The notes below the pieces were generated by a model. The model was given only the letters and a program-made list of their open reading frames with translations, was not told the origin of the DNA and did not search any database. The position numbers and the translations under genes are program-made. A stretch of 64,000 bases of DNA from Sphingomonas sp. 7/4-4 (GTDB lineage: Bacteria; Pseudomonadota; Alphaproteobacteria; Sphingomonadales; Sphingomonadaceae), in NCBI RefSeq assembly GCF_027941955.1, contig NZ_CP115960.1:3841001-3905000 (forward strand). The letters are read 5' to 3'. Numbering within the stretch: the stretch's first letter is position 1; every line of letters starts with the position of its first letter. Positions 17,033-25,594 of the stretch are shown piece after piece.

Positions 17033-17973
17033 CTAAGCCTCGCCGGGAGTCCCGCCTGCGTGTCGGCGCGCCTGTTCTGGCGCGACTGGACGAACGCACT
17101 GACGAGGATTCCGCCGAGGATCAGCGCCATGCCGGCGAAATGATGCGCGTGCAGTTGTTCGCCCAGCGTGAGCGCCGCGAGCAGCGCGCCGAACAGCGGC
17201 ATCAGCGTAATCGCCTGGCCCGCGCTTGCCGGGCCCAGCGTCGCGACGGCGGCGTTGAACAGCGCAAAAGCGACGACCGAGGGCAGCAACGCCACGTAGA
17301 GCACCGCGGCGAACACGCGCGGCGTCCAGTGCATCACGGCGATCTCGTGCCATTCGGTGGCGGCCAGTGGGAGCATCGCGAGCACGCCGATCGCGAAGGT
17401 GACCGCGAGGAAGCTCGGGGCATGAAGCTTCGGGCGGAGGCGCAGCAGCGAGGTGTAAAAGGCCCAGGCGACCACGCCGCACAGGATCAGCGCGTCGCCA
17501 CGATTGAAAGCGACCTGCGACAGCGCGCCGAGCTTGCCCTGGAAGATAATCACGACGACGCCGAACGTAGACAGCGCGACACCGATGATCGCACCGATCC
17601 CTGCGCGCGCGCCGAAGATGAGGAAGTCGACGAGCAGTACCAGAGCGGGGATCGCCGCCTGCACCAGCAGGCCATTGGTCGCCGTGGTGTAGCGCAGCCC
17701 GGAATAAAGGAAGCCGTTGAATGCGGCGACGCCGAGCAGGCCCAGGAGGAGGATCACCGGCCAGCTCCGTGCGATCGCTGCACGATCCTGGGCGATGTGG
17801 CGGGCGGCGAAGGGGGCGATCACCAGCAAAGCGCCCGTCCAGCGCAGCAATGCGAGAAACAGCGGCGGTATGTCTTCGCGTACCGCGCGGCCGACGATCG
17901 AATTGCCCGCCCAGAGCAGCATCACCAATGCGAGCATGCAATACGCGGCGGTCTGGGGACGCAGGCGGATCAT
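17033..17973 (-). CDS. EamA/DMT-superfamily metabolite transporter (C-terminal frameshift)
   Basis: This inner-membrane protein of about 313 residues has ten predicted helices in two EamA repeats. The first repeat starts MIRLRPQTAAYCMLALVMLL and the second contains GDALILCGVVAWAFYTSLLR. A typical TLGEQLHAHHFAGMALILGG comes near the end. Such carriers export amino acids or other metabolites. Read literally, the frame passes the usual end and continues across the tRNA-Phe gene to 16906. Adding one G to GGG near 17047 gives a TAG at 17033 and a normal length. That is the version annotated, and it matches the deletion pattern elsewhere. The substrate is unknown. Confidence 0.82.
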
Positions 17974-18283
17974 GCCCGCCCTCTAGGGGAGGTGGCACCC
18001 GTTCGCCAGACGGAAGGGGCGGGACGACCGCTGACGCCCCAATTGCAGACATTTGCAAACATGCTTGCAATGTAGGATTTCGCCTGACAGCCTCATCTAG
18101 CTCTTTGACATCGTAACGCCCCTCTCATCCTGCTCGTGCGAAAGCAGGATAAGCGCTGCCTGGTCCACACCATCCTGGATTGCCTGCGCAGGAACACGGC
18201 CGGCCAGAACCACGCAATCAGTGTGACCCTAGTGTGACCTTTCGCGGCTAACCACCCGTTCTCCGTCGTGAGGCACCGGGCGG
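17974..18283. promoter_or_regulatory. Promoter region of the EamA gene with TTGCA repeats
   Basis: The 310-base gap lies upstream of the leftward EamA gene and downstream of the esterase gene. TTGCA occurs at 18043, 18053 and 18065, i.e. 10 and 12 bases apart. The last two form TTGCAA-N6-TTGCAA (18053-18070). About one helical turn apart, these could be a regulator site for the EamA gene. The rest (18071-18283) shows only a short CTGCT/AGCAG hairpin near 18138-18153. Confidence 0.35.
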
Positions 18284-19078
18284 CTAGCGCACCAGCAGCG
18301 GACGCATCCCGGGAACAACGGCCGCGAGCTCGCGCGTGACCATCGCGGCGAAATAGTTCGCGCCCTCGATTCCCAGGTGCGTGCGATCGAACGAGAGCTT
18401 GGGCTGGGCCATCGGTTGGACCTCGACTTCGGTCGCGGTTGCCGGCACGGGCGCGACCGGCGCGGAGCCGGGCCGGAGCTGCGCGAAGCGGTCCGCCGCG
18501 GCCTCGCCCATCGCCTGCACCGCGGCACTGCTCTCGGCATTGAGGTCGAGCAACGGAACCTTCTTCTCGGCCGCGACCTTGCGGATCGCGGCAGCCCAGG
18601 GATCGAGGTCGTTCTGGAGCCTGCCGTCCTTGAACATGCGGCGGGTGAGCGGCGTCAGCAGCACCGGCTTCGCGCCCGCGGCGCGGACCTCGTCGACATA
18701 GCGCGCCATATTGAGAGGGAATTCCGTGGCAAGATCGGTCGAGCGGCCGGGCTTGCCGGGCTGGTCGTTATGGCCGAACTGGATCAGCACCCAGACGTTC
18801 TTGTAGCCCGGCGTGCGCATCTCGGCGAGCGCGAGGTCCCACGAGCCTTCGGCGCGATAGCTGCCCGAACTGCGCCCGCCGCGCGCGAGGTTCACGCACG
18901 CGGCAAAGGACGTCACGTGATAGGCGCAGAAGCTCGGCCCCCAGCCCCCGATCACCGCAGTGGTCGAATCGCCGACGAGGATGATCTTCGAGGCGGCGAT
19001 CGGACGCGGCGCTTCCGGCGCGGTCTGCGCAACGGCCGGGGCGGCGAGCAGCATCGCGGCGAAGGCGAGGCTGCGCAT
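18284..19078 (-). CDS. Rhamnogalacturonan acetylesterase, SGNH hydrolase (CE12-type)
   Basis: The 264-residue exported esterase has a signal peptide (MRSLAFAAMLLAAPAVAQ). SGNH blocks follow: GDSTT with nucleophile Ser38, a Gly in ARGGRSSGSY, GHND in WVLIQFGHNDQPG, and DRTHLG near the C-terminus with the catalytic Asp and His. QFGHNDQ and GDSTT resemble rhamnogalacturonan acetylesterases, which remove acetyl groups from the pectic RG-I backbone. ATG 19078 overlaps the TGA of the GH43 gene (TGATG), so the two are coupled. An insert of about 30 Pro/Ala/Val-rich residues before DRTH is unusual. Confidence 0.85.
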   Translation of the reverse strand: MRSLAFAAMLLAAPAVAQTAPEAPRPIAASKIILVGDSTTAVIGGWGPSFCAYHVTSFAACVNLARGGRSSGSYRAEGSWDLALAEMRTPGYKNVWVLIQFGHNDQPGKPGRSTDLATEFPLNMARYVDEVRAAGAKPVLLTPLTRRMFKDGRLQNDLDPWAAAIRKVAAEKKVPLLDLNAESSAAVQAMGEAAADRFAQLRPGSAPVAPVPATATEVEVQPMAQPKLSFDRTHLGIEGANYFAAMVTRELAAVVPGMRPLLVR

Positions 19079-20667
19079 CACAGCGCGCGGAACCGGAAGT
19101 CGCGGAAGCGCGCCTCGCCTTCGCCGGCGGAATAGAGGCCCGGGCGCAGCATCAGGAAGCCGCCGCGGACATTGTGATGGTAGCCCGAGACTTCCATGCC
19201 GCGATCGAAGCGCTTCCAGGTCTGGCCGCCGTCTCCCGAGGTGTGGAAGGAGACGATGTGGCGATTGTTGGTGACGCGCATCTTCATGCGGCGCCCGTGC
19301 GGATTGGCCGGGCGCCCGCGCTCGATGCCATATTGGTGCGTGACGAAGCGCTTCTCGTCGAAGCCGAGGCCGGCATAGAGCTTCTCGTCATAGAAGAGCA
19401 GCAGGCCCGCGACGCCGCCGGGGGCGATCTCGATATCGCATTCGAACTGATAGGCCTGGTCTCCGGCGATGAGGAGCAAGGGCGAGGAGCTGCTCGGCGC
19501 AGTGCCGCTGGCCTTGAGCACGAGCGCGCCATTCTCGACGCGCTGGCGGTTGCTCTCGTCGGGCGCGGGCTTGAAGAAATTCCAGTGGCTGCCGAGCTGC
19601 AGCGGCTTGCTGAAATCGTCCGAGAGCGGCTGGCCATGGGGCAGCGCGGTGCCGCTTTTGGGCTTGCGGATCGGCTGCGACAGATCGCCGCCCTTCATCC
19701 TGAACCAGCCGTCCTTCGTCCATTCGACCGGATCGAGCAGGGTCTGGCGGCCGAGCGTCCAATAGCCGTTCTCGAAGCCGTGATAGACCGACCACCAGCT
19801 GCCGTCGGGCGCCTCGACAAGGCTGGCATGGCCGCGCGACCACCATTTCTCGTCCACGCTGGTGGTGCGCACCAGCGGATTGGCGGGGCATTGCTCCCAC
19901 GGCCCATGGATCGAGCGCGCGCGTGCGGCGATGACCATGTGGCCGGTGGGCGGACCGGCGGTGCCGCCCACCGCGGTGATCATGTAGAAATACTCGCCGT
20001 GACGGTGGATCTTGGGACCCTCGGGGGAAAAGCCCTCGACATCCCAATCGTCGGGATAGCGCCACGGATCATAGACATGCTCGACTGAGCCGACGGTCGA
20101 GAGGCCGTCGGCGGACAGGCGGATGCGGTCGCCGCCCGACAGGAACAGCCAGCGCGAGCCGTCCTCGCCGACGGCGTGGCACGGGTCGATATGGTTGGGC
20201 ATCTTGAGGTCGATCGGATCGCTCCACGGCCCGTCGATATGATCGGCCCAGATCACGAAGATCGAGTTCGGCTTCGCCTTTACGGGAATGTAGAGGAAAT
20301 AGCGGCCGTCATGCTTCTCGAGGCTGACCGCCCAGACCGAGCCGATGTTCTTCGTCAGCGCGGCCTTGCGCGGCTGCCAGTTCACTAGATCGCGCGAATG
20401 CCAGATCGTGAGCCCCGGATAGGAATCGAAGCTGGAGAAGGTCATGTAATAATCCGTGCCGTCCTTGAGGATGGCGGGATCGGCGCGATCGCCCGAGATC
20501 AGCGGATTGAGGAAATTGCCGTTGCCCAGATCGGCGACGCGCTGATTGTCGAAGCCGCGCTTCCAGTCGGGTGCGGGCTTGCGCGCGGGCGCCGCACCGG
20601 CAGGTAGCGCCAGCGCGCCGCCTCCGAGCAAGGCGGTGCCGATCGATTCGCGACGCGTGAGCTTCAT
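19078..20667 (-). CDS. Glycoside hydrolase family 43 (beta-xylosidase / arabinofuranosidase-like)
   Basis: The 529-residue exported enzyme begins MKLTRRESIGTALLGGGALA, a Tat-like signal. The GH43 five-bladed propeller carries the catalytic triad: base Asp63 in GDRADPAI, modulator Asp161 in NHIDPCH and acid Glu217 in FSPEGPK. From about residue 345 a C-terminal jelly-roll (xylosidase C-terminal type) follows, with FFYDEKLYAGLGF-like strands. The family removes arabinose or xylose from plant polysaccharides. ATG 20667 was chosen for the signal peptide. It lies 96 bases downstream of the TonB receptor stop on the same strand, suggesting one operon: receptor, GH43, acetylesterase. Confidence 0.9.
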   Translation of the reverse strand: MKLTRRESIGTALLGGGALALPAGAAPARKPAPDWKRGFDNQRVADLGNGNFLNPLISGDRADPAILKDGTDYYMTFSSFDSYPGLTIWHSRDLVNWQPRKAALTKNIGSVWAVSLEKHDGRYFLYIPVKAKPNSIFVIWADHIDGPWSDPIDLKMPNHIDPCHAVGEDGSRWLFLSGGDRIRLSADGLSTVGSVEHVYDPWRYPDDWDVEGFSPEGPKIHRHGEYFYMITAVGGTAGPPTGHMVIAARARSIHGPWEQCPANPLVRTTSVDEKWWSRGHASLVEAPDGSWWSVYHGFENGYWTLGRQTLLDPVEWTKDGWFRMKGGDLSQPIRKPKSGTALPHGQPLSDDFSKPLQLGSHWNFFKPAPDESNRQRVENGALVLKASGTAPSSSSPLLLIAGDQAYQFECDIEIAPGGVAGLLLFYDEKLYAGLGFDEKRFVTHQYGIERGRPANPHGRRMKMRVTNNRHIVSFHTSGDGGQTWKRFDRGMEVSGYHHNVRGGFLMLRPGLYSAGEGEARFRDFRFRAL

Positions 20668-20763
20668 CGGTCTATCCTCGAAAACTGGAGGCGGTGAGAG
20701 TGAGCCGTGCAATATCGGTCGGAAGGGTGGCGGCAATGCCGATATGCATCGCCGCCTTGCCCC

Positions 20764-23700
20764 TTAGAAGATCAGCCGCAGGCCGCCGGTGACGATGCGA
20801 CCGGTGCTGGCATAGGTCTGGGTGACCGGATTTGCGCCGTACATCGTGCGATATTGCGGGTCGTTGGTCAGGTTGCGCGCCTCGAGCGTGAGCTTGGCGA
20901 AGTTCGTGACGTTTACGGCGAACGCAAGGTCGATGTTGAGCGTGTTCTCGTTATAGCCGAAATCGGCCACGACCGGCGAGTTGCACGCGGCGCCGGCATT
21001 GGTGGTGGTGCCGACCGAGCAGGTGCCGCTCGCGAGCGGGAAGCGGTTGACGTAGCGCGTGCGATACGCCCCCGACACGCGCGCCGACCAGACGCTGTTC
21101 TCGTAATAAAGCGTGGCGTTGAAGGCGTCGGGCGAGGTGTTGAGGAACGGCCCTTCGGCGAAGCTGTTCTGCGCGGTCGAGCCTCCGGTCTGGGTCGTAT
21201 TGAGCACCGTACCGGTGAGATAGCTCAGGTTCGAATCGATGTGCGTATAGTTGGCAGTGATGCCGAACTTGTCGAACGGCGCGGGCAGGAAATAGAAGTC
21301 GGTCTGCAGATTGACTTCCACGCCCTTGATATCGCCGCCCGGCGCGTCGGCGAACTGGCGGATCGCCCAGATGCCGCCGGCACGCGTGTAGGACTGGAGC
21401 GTCGGGCTCGTGATCGACGCGAGCACCTGTTGGTAGAGCGCCGGTTCGAACACCGACGACAAAGGCGCCTCCAGCGCGATCTGCTGCGGGAAGCTGCCGA
21501 TGCTCTTCTTGAAGAAATTGACCGCGATCAGCCCGTTATGGGAGAAATATTTCTCGAAGCTGAGATCGAGATTGGTCGCGCGGAAAGGGTTGAGATAGGG
21601 ATTGCCGATGGTGACCGCCGGCGCCGCGCCGGTCGCGTTCAGGCCGGTGGCGAACGAAGTGGTGCCCGGCGTCAGCGCAGAAAGCTGCGGACGCGACATA
21701 ACCTCCGCCGCGGCGAAGCGGATCAGGAAATTGTCGGCGACTTCCCAATTGGCATTCATCGAGGGCAGCCAGTCCCAATATTCGTTGTGCGCGGTGACGG
21801 GTACGCCCGCTACGCCGTCGCTGCCGCCGACATTGCCCGAGCCGGAGACGCGCGTGTTGGCGATGCGCATGCCGACATTGCCGCGCAACGGCCGGCCGAA
21901 CAGATCGACCTTGTAATCGACCTGGAAGAAACCCGAGACGTCCTGCTCGGTGACTGCGGCGCGCTGGCGCCCGTCGACGATCGCGCGGAAATCGCCCCAT
22001 TTGTTGACGCAGTTGCAGTCGATGCCGAACTGGTTGACGAACTTGTTCAGGTCCGGCGCAAAATAGCTGGTCGGCGTTCCTGCGGTAACGTTCAGCCCCT
22101 GGCCGAAACCGACGGTCTGGCCGAGATCGGTGACGTTGAGATGCGCCTCGGCGAGGGTCGGGTTGATCGCCTCCATTCCCTGGTTGCGACGGCCCTGATC
22201 GCCGGAATAGTCGAACTTCTTGGCGGTCATGCCGAACTTGAGCGCCATCTCCGGCAGCGCTTCATACGTGAAGTTGACACGAGCGACCCGGAATTCGTTG
22301 TCGACGGTGTTGGTGAAATAGCGGATCGTCGACAGGCCCTTGACCAGCGACCAGCTCTGCGGGTTGGCGACGTCGAAGCCGGGATTGAACCCCGGCATCT
22401 TGCCGCCGTCGCGATCGTCGAACGTGTAGCCGTCACGATCGATCGCATTGAACTCGGCGAGCAGCCCGTAAGCGCGGAATTCGGACTTCGACCAGCCGGC
22501 GGTCGCATCGACATAGAGGCCGTCGGTCAGATCCTGGTGTATGTTCGCGGTGAGCTGCTTGAACTCGGTGGTGCCGAACTGCGCGTCGGCAAAGCTGCGC
22601 CAGTCGACATCGTCGAGGACGAGATAATCGGCCTGGTTCGCGCCGTTGACGTGCGCCGCGCGGATCTTGGTGTTCGGACGGCCGATCAGTTCGTTGTAGA
22701 AGCCGGTGCCGTTCGCCGTTGCCACATAGCCGGGCGAAGCGGGATTGTTGTAGTAATCGAACGGATTGAGGTTGTTCGGATTGAGGCTGTTGAAATAGCC
22801 GGGCAGCGGCGTTGCGCCGAGGCCCGTCCCGGCGGCCTCGCCGTTGCAGTCGATGACCGCGCTCGGCACGCAATTGGGATAGAGCGCGACGCGATCGGCG
22901 AAGTAATTGGCGTTGCCGACCGGCCGCAGCCCCGCCGAGCCCGTCTGCGCGGCGCGCGCATTGGTGCCGTTGCGGTTCAGGCCGATGGTGGTGATGCCGC
23001 TCGAATTGCTGTTCTGATCATATTTCGAATAGACGCCGTCGATCGTGATCTCGGTGCCGGGTGCCGGATGCCATTGCGCCGTTGCGGTGAAGCCGAGCCG
23101 CTCGTAATCCAGAAACTGACGGCCGATCGAAGGCAAGGTCGGGATGATCGTGGTCGGCGTGATCAGGGCATAGGCCGCAGGATCCGAACCGAAGGTGGCG
23201 CCGGTGCCGCCCGGACGCGCAAAGCCGTAGGTGATCGGCGTCACGCCGTTCAGCTGCGAATTGCGATAGGCATATTCGAACGCGCCGATGCCGCGGCGGT
23301 ACGAATCGATCTGCTGCTCCTGCTTCTGGTATGCGCCCGAGACGAGGATGCCGAAATTGTCTGTGATCTTGACCGACGCGAGCCCGGTGAAGCGCGGATT
23401 CCAGCTCTTGCCGTTCTCGCGATACTCGCCCTCGGCGCCGATGGCGAAGCGATTGCCCTTGTAGGACAGCGGCCGTCCGGTGGTGAGATCAATGATCGCG
23501 CCGAGTGAGCCTTCGTCATTTTCGGCGGCGGTCGACTTGGTAATCTTGATTCCGCCGAACAGCTCGGAGGCGAAGGTATTGAAGTCGAAGCCGCGCGAGC
23601 GGTTGGCGCCGGCGTCCGACTGATTGCCGCCCGCGACGTTCTGCGCATCCGCGCCGTTGAGCCGCACCATCTGGAAGTCGCCGCCGAGGCCGCGCACAGT

Positions 23701-24060
23701 GATCGTGCGGCCCTCGCCATTGTCGCGGTCGATTGAAACGCCGGGCAGGCGCTGGATCGATTCGGCGAGGTTGGCGTCGGGGAAATCGGCGATGTCCTCG
23801 GCGGTAATCGCGTCGACGATCTGGTTCGAGGCGCGCTTGATGTTCAGTGCGTTCTGCAGCGAGGCGCGAAAGCCGGTGACGACGATCTCGTCACTCTGGG
23901 ACGGGGCATCGACCTGGTTCTGAGCGGCGGCGGTCTGCACTTCGGCTGCGGGCGCGGCGTCCTGTGCGAGGGCAGCGCTGCCCCAGGCCGCGGCCAGCGC
24001 GAGCGCGGCAAAGGACGCGCCGGTGCGCAGTATCGTGGCGGTGGCGTTCTTCTTGGTCAT
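20764..24060 (-). CDS. TonB-dependent receptor, Caulobacter type, carbohydrate locus
   Basis: The 1098-residue outer-membrane receptor has a signal peptide after MTKKNATATILRTGASFAAL and a TonB box/plug entry QSDEIVVTGFRASLQNALNI. The plug includes IQRLPGVSIDRDNGEGRTIT. A 22-strand barrel follows and ends GLRLIF with terminal Phe. The length and the DEIVVTGFR..L..A...KR pattern are those of the TIGR01782-like receptors that import oligosaccharides. Its neighbours suggest a pectic ligand. ATG 24060 follows a GGGAGGAAAAG site. Two LacI-type palindromes lie upstream. Confidence 0.93.
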   Translation of the reverse strand: MTKKNATATILRTGASFAALALAAAWGSAALAQDAAPAAEVQTAAAQNQVDAPSQSDEIVVTGFRASLQNALNIKRASNQIVDAITAEDIADFPDANLAESIQRLPGVSIDRDNGEGRTITVRGLGGDFQMVRLNGADAQNVAGGNQSDAGANRSRGFDFNTFASELFGGIKITKSTAAENDEGSLGAIIDLTTGRPLSYKGNRFAIGAEGEYRENGKSWNPRFTGLASVKITDNFGILVSGAYQKQEQQIDSYRRGIGAFEYAYRNSQLNGVTPITYGFARPGGTGATFGSDPAAYALITPTTIIPTLPSIGRQFLDYERLGFTATAQWHPAPGTEITIDGVYSKYDQNSNSSGITTIGLNRNGTNARAAQTGSAGLRPVGNANYFADRVALYPNCVPSAVIDCNGEAAGTGLGATPLPGYFNSLNPNNLNPFDYYNNPASPGYVATANGTGFYNELIGRPNTKIRAAHVNGANQADYLVLDDVDWRSFADAQFGTTEFKQLTANIHQDLTDGLYVDATAGWSKSEFRAYGLLAEFNAIDRDGYTFDDRDGGKMPGFNPGFDVANPQSWSLVKGLSTIRYFTNTVDNEFRVARVNFTYEALPEMALKFGMTAKKFDYSGDQGRRNQGMEAINPTLAEAHLNVTDLGQTVGFGQGLNVTAGTPTSYFAPDLNKFVNQFGIDCNCVNKWGDFRAIVDGRQRAAVTEQDVSGFFQVDYKVDLFGRPLRGNVGMRIANTRVSGSGNVGGSDGVAGVPVTAHNEYWDWLPSMNANWEVADNFLIRFAAAEVMSRPQLSALTPGTTSFATGLNATGAAPAVTIGNPYLNPFRATNLDLSFEKYFSHNGLIAVNFFKKSIGSFPQQIALEAPLSSVFEPALYQQVLASITSPTLQSYTRAGGIWAIRQFADAPGGDIKGVEVNLQTDFYFLPAPFDKFGITANYTHIDSNLSYLTGTVLNTTQTGGSTAQNSFAEGPFLNTSPDAFNATLYYENSVWSARVSGAYRTRYVNRFPLASGTCSVGTTTNAGAACNSPVVADFGYNENTLNIDLAFAVNVTNFAKLTLEARNLTNDPQYRTMYGANPVTQTYASTGRIVTGGLRLIF

Positions 24061-24247
24061 CTTTTCCTCCCGTTGGCGGGCGCCGCCATCCCAAGCGGTC
24101 GTCCCCATCATATGTCGTCGAGGAGGGGCGGCGTTTGCCGCGATTGCCGGGGTATGCGGGCGATCGAACCGTCGCTGCAGGACCCGCGGGCGTTTGCCTC
24201 TCCTCGTTTCGCGCGGCCTTTGCGACCGTCGCTCCGGAATCGTCATA

Positions 24248-24259
24248 GACACCGGTAGC
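24248..24259. promoter_or_regulatory. LacI-type operator, proximal
   Basis: GACACCGGTAGC has a CG centre and ACCGGT core, matching the distal site (GATACCGGTATC) at 10 of 12 positions. LacI/GalR regulators bind even palindromes with a central CG, so this is a plausible second, weaker site. Confidence 0.45.
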
Positions 24260-24338
24260 ATAAAGGTAGCGCGAACCCCTTGCTCGGGCAACCGCAAGCG
24301 CGCTGATTAAATCGATTGAAAATCAATGATATGGCAAT

Positions 24339-24356
24339 ATTGATACCGGTATCAAT
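24339..24356. promoter_or_regulatory. LacI-type operator, distal, perfect 18-bp palindrome
   Basis: ATTGATACCGGTATCAAT is a perfect palindrome with a central CG. This is the form expected for a LacI/GalR-family sugar repressor. With the site at 24248 it would flank the probable promoter of the pectin receptor operon. No LacI-family gene is present in the window. Confidence 0.65.
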
Positions 24357-24409
24357 TGAAGATGGAAACCATATTCGCGCCATTCCGCCCGAATCGAATC
24401 GATGAGAAA

Positions 24410-25101
24410 TCAGTTTGTCCGGGGAAGGCCCAAGGTCGCGTGCCATCGTCTCCGCAGCACTCCCGGATCCATCGGTATGCGATCGTCGAGGATCGTGACC
24501 CCCGCGATCCGATCCAACCGGAAGCTACGGAAATCGTTTCGCAATTCGCACCACGCGATGAGCACCCGGACCGCGTGGAGATAGCCGATCACCAGCGGCC
24601 AGACCGTCCGTTCGGTGCGCTTGTCAGACGGATCGACATAGGAAATATGGATCTTGCACGCGGCGCGGATGGCGCCCCGCAGCTGGGCTGCGTCGACGCG
24701 ATCCTCGACCGTTTCCCACGCCGGCGGCGTTCGTGCCGAGGGTCTTCGAGAAAGGCGCGCATATCGTCGGGCAACACCGCCGCGACCTTGGCGAGCACGT
24801 CGCGTGCGGCACGCGCCAGCGCGGGATCGGCATGGCCGGCAACCCATTGCACGCCCAGAGCCACCGCATCGATCTCGTCCGCGGTAAGCATCAGCGGGGG
24901 CAGATCGAAGCCGCCTTCGAGAACATAGCCGATCCCCGCCTCGCCGCGGATCGGCACGCGTTGCCCGATCAACGCGGCGATGTCGCGATAGACCGAGCGT
25001 TTCGAGGTCTCGAGCTCGGCGGCGATCGCGTCAGCGGTCACCGGCCGGCCGGTGCGGCGGAGGATCTGGACGATCTGGAAGAGGCGGTCGGCCTTGCGCA
25101 T
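24410..25101 (-). CDS. YafY-type HTH/WYL-domain transcriptional regulator (frameshifted)
   Basis: The N-terminal winged helix is clear: MRKADRLFQIVQILRRTGRP, then ETSKRSVYRDIAAL as recognition helix. Next comes GIGYVLEGGFDLPPLMLTAD and the WYL-family ligand domain. The frame breaks near 24736-24742. It resumes WETVEDRVDAAQLRGAIRAA and HISYVDPSDKRTERTVWPLV, then LIAWCELRNDFRSFRLDRI and a stop at 24410, about 230 residues. These regulators usually control a divergent neighbour. Here that is the GFA gene, and the 88-base gap holds a strong inverted repeat that is probably the operator for both genes. Confidence 0.85.
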
Positions 25102-25110
25102 AAAAAGGAC

Positions 25111-25158
25111 CTTACTGCCATGCTGCTGACACCATGCTGGCAGTAGCATGGCAGTAAG
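25111..25158. promoter_or_regulatory. Divergent operator for WYL regulator and GFA gene
   Basis: CTTACTGCCATGCT (25111-25124) and its exact reverse complement AGCATGGCAGTAAG (25145-25158) flank a spacer with another CCATGCTGGCAG copy. Three CCATGCT-type units lie in 48 bases between the two divergent genes. The leftmost arm ends ten bases from the regulator start, so binding should repress both directions. Confidence 0.65.
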
Positions 25159-25189
25159 TCTAGCTTTCGAAAGCAAAGGGAGTCGAACG

Positions 25190-25594
25190 ATGCAGAAGAC
25201 CTATCATGGCAGCTGCCATTGCGGCGCGGTGCGCTTCGAGGCCGAGATCGATCTCGAAGCAGGCACGGGCAAATGCAATTGCTCGATCTGCACCAAGAGG
25301 CGCAATTGGGGCGCGCTGCTCAAGCCCGAAGCGTTCCGGCTGCTGAGTGGCGAAGAGGTGTTGAGCGACTATTCGTTCGGGACGGGGCAGGGGAGCCACC
25401 GCTTCTGCAGCAAATGCGGCTGCGCGCCGTTCAGCCAGGGCGACGTGCCCGAGATCGGCGGTGCGTTCGTGTCGGTGCAATTGGGATCGCTCGACGATGC
25501 GACCGACGAGGAACTGGCGGCCGCGCCGATCAATTATGGTGACGGGCGCAACAACGCGTGGTGGCAGCCGCCCGCAGTGACGAGCTATCTCTAG
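25190..25594 (+). CDS. GFA-family (CENP-V/GFA domain) zinc protein
   Basis: This 134-residue protein starts MQKTYHGSCHCGAVRFEAEI. It carries the GFA zinc ligands: SCHCG, KCNCSIC and FCSKCGCAPF. The fold is that of glutathione-dependent formaldehyde-activating enzyme, but most members have no proven activity and only bind zinc or small thiols. ATG 25190 was preferred over the upstream ATG 25148 because the latter lies inside the operator repeat. It is probably controlled by the divergent WYL regulator. Its stop shares the bases CTAG with the stop of the convergent nnrD gene. Confidence 0.85.
   Translation: MQKTYHGSCHCGAVRFEAEIDLEAGTGKCNCSICTKRRNWGALLKPEAFRLLSGEEVLSDYSFGTGQGSHRFCSKCGCAPFSQGDVPEIGGAFVSVQLGSLDDATDEELAAAPINYGDGRNNAWWQPPAVTSYL

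Larger units (their letters stand above)
24061..24409. promoter_or_regulatory. Upstream region of the TonB receptor operon
   Basis: The 349-base gap has a less G+C-rich stretch at about 24300-24380. It contains two ACCGGT-centred palindromes, listed separately, the nearer about 190 bases before the receptor ATG. AT-rich DNA between and around them (for example ATGATATGGCAATATTGATA) is a likely promoter. I see no other coding potential. Confidence 0.5.
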
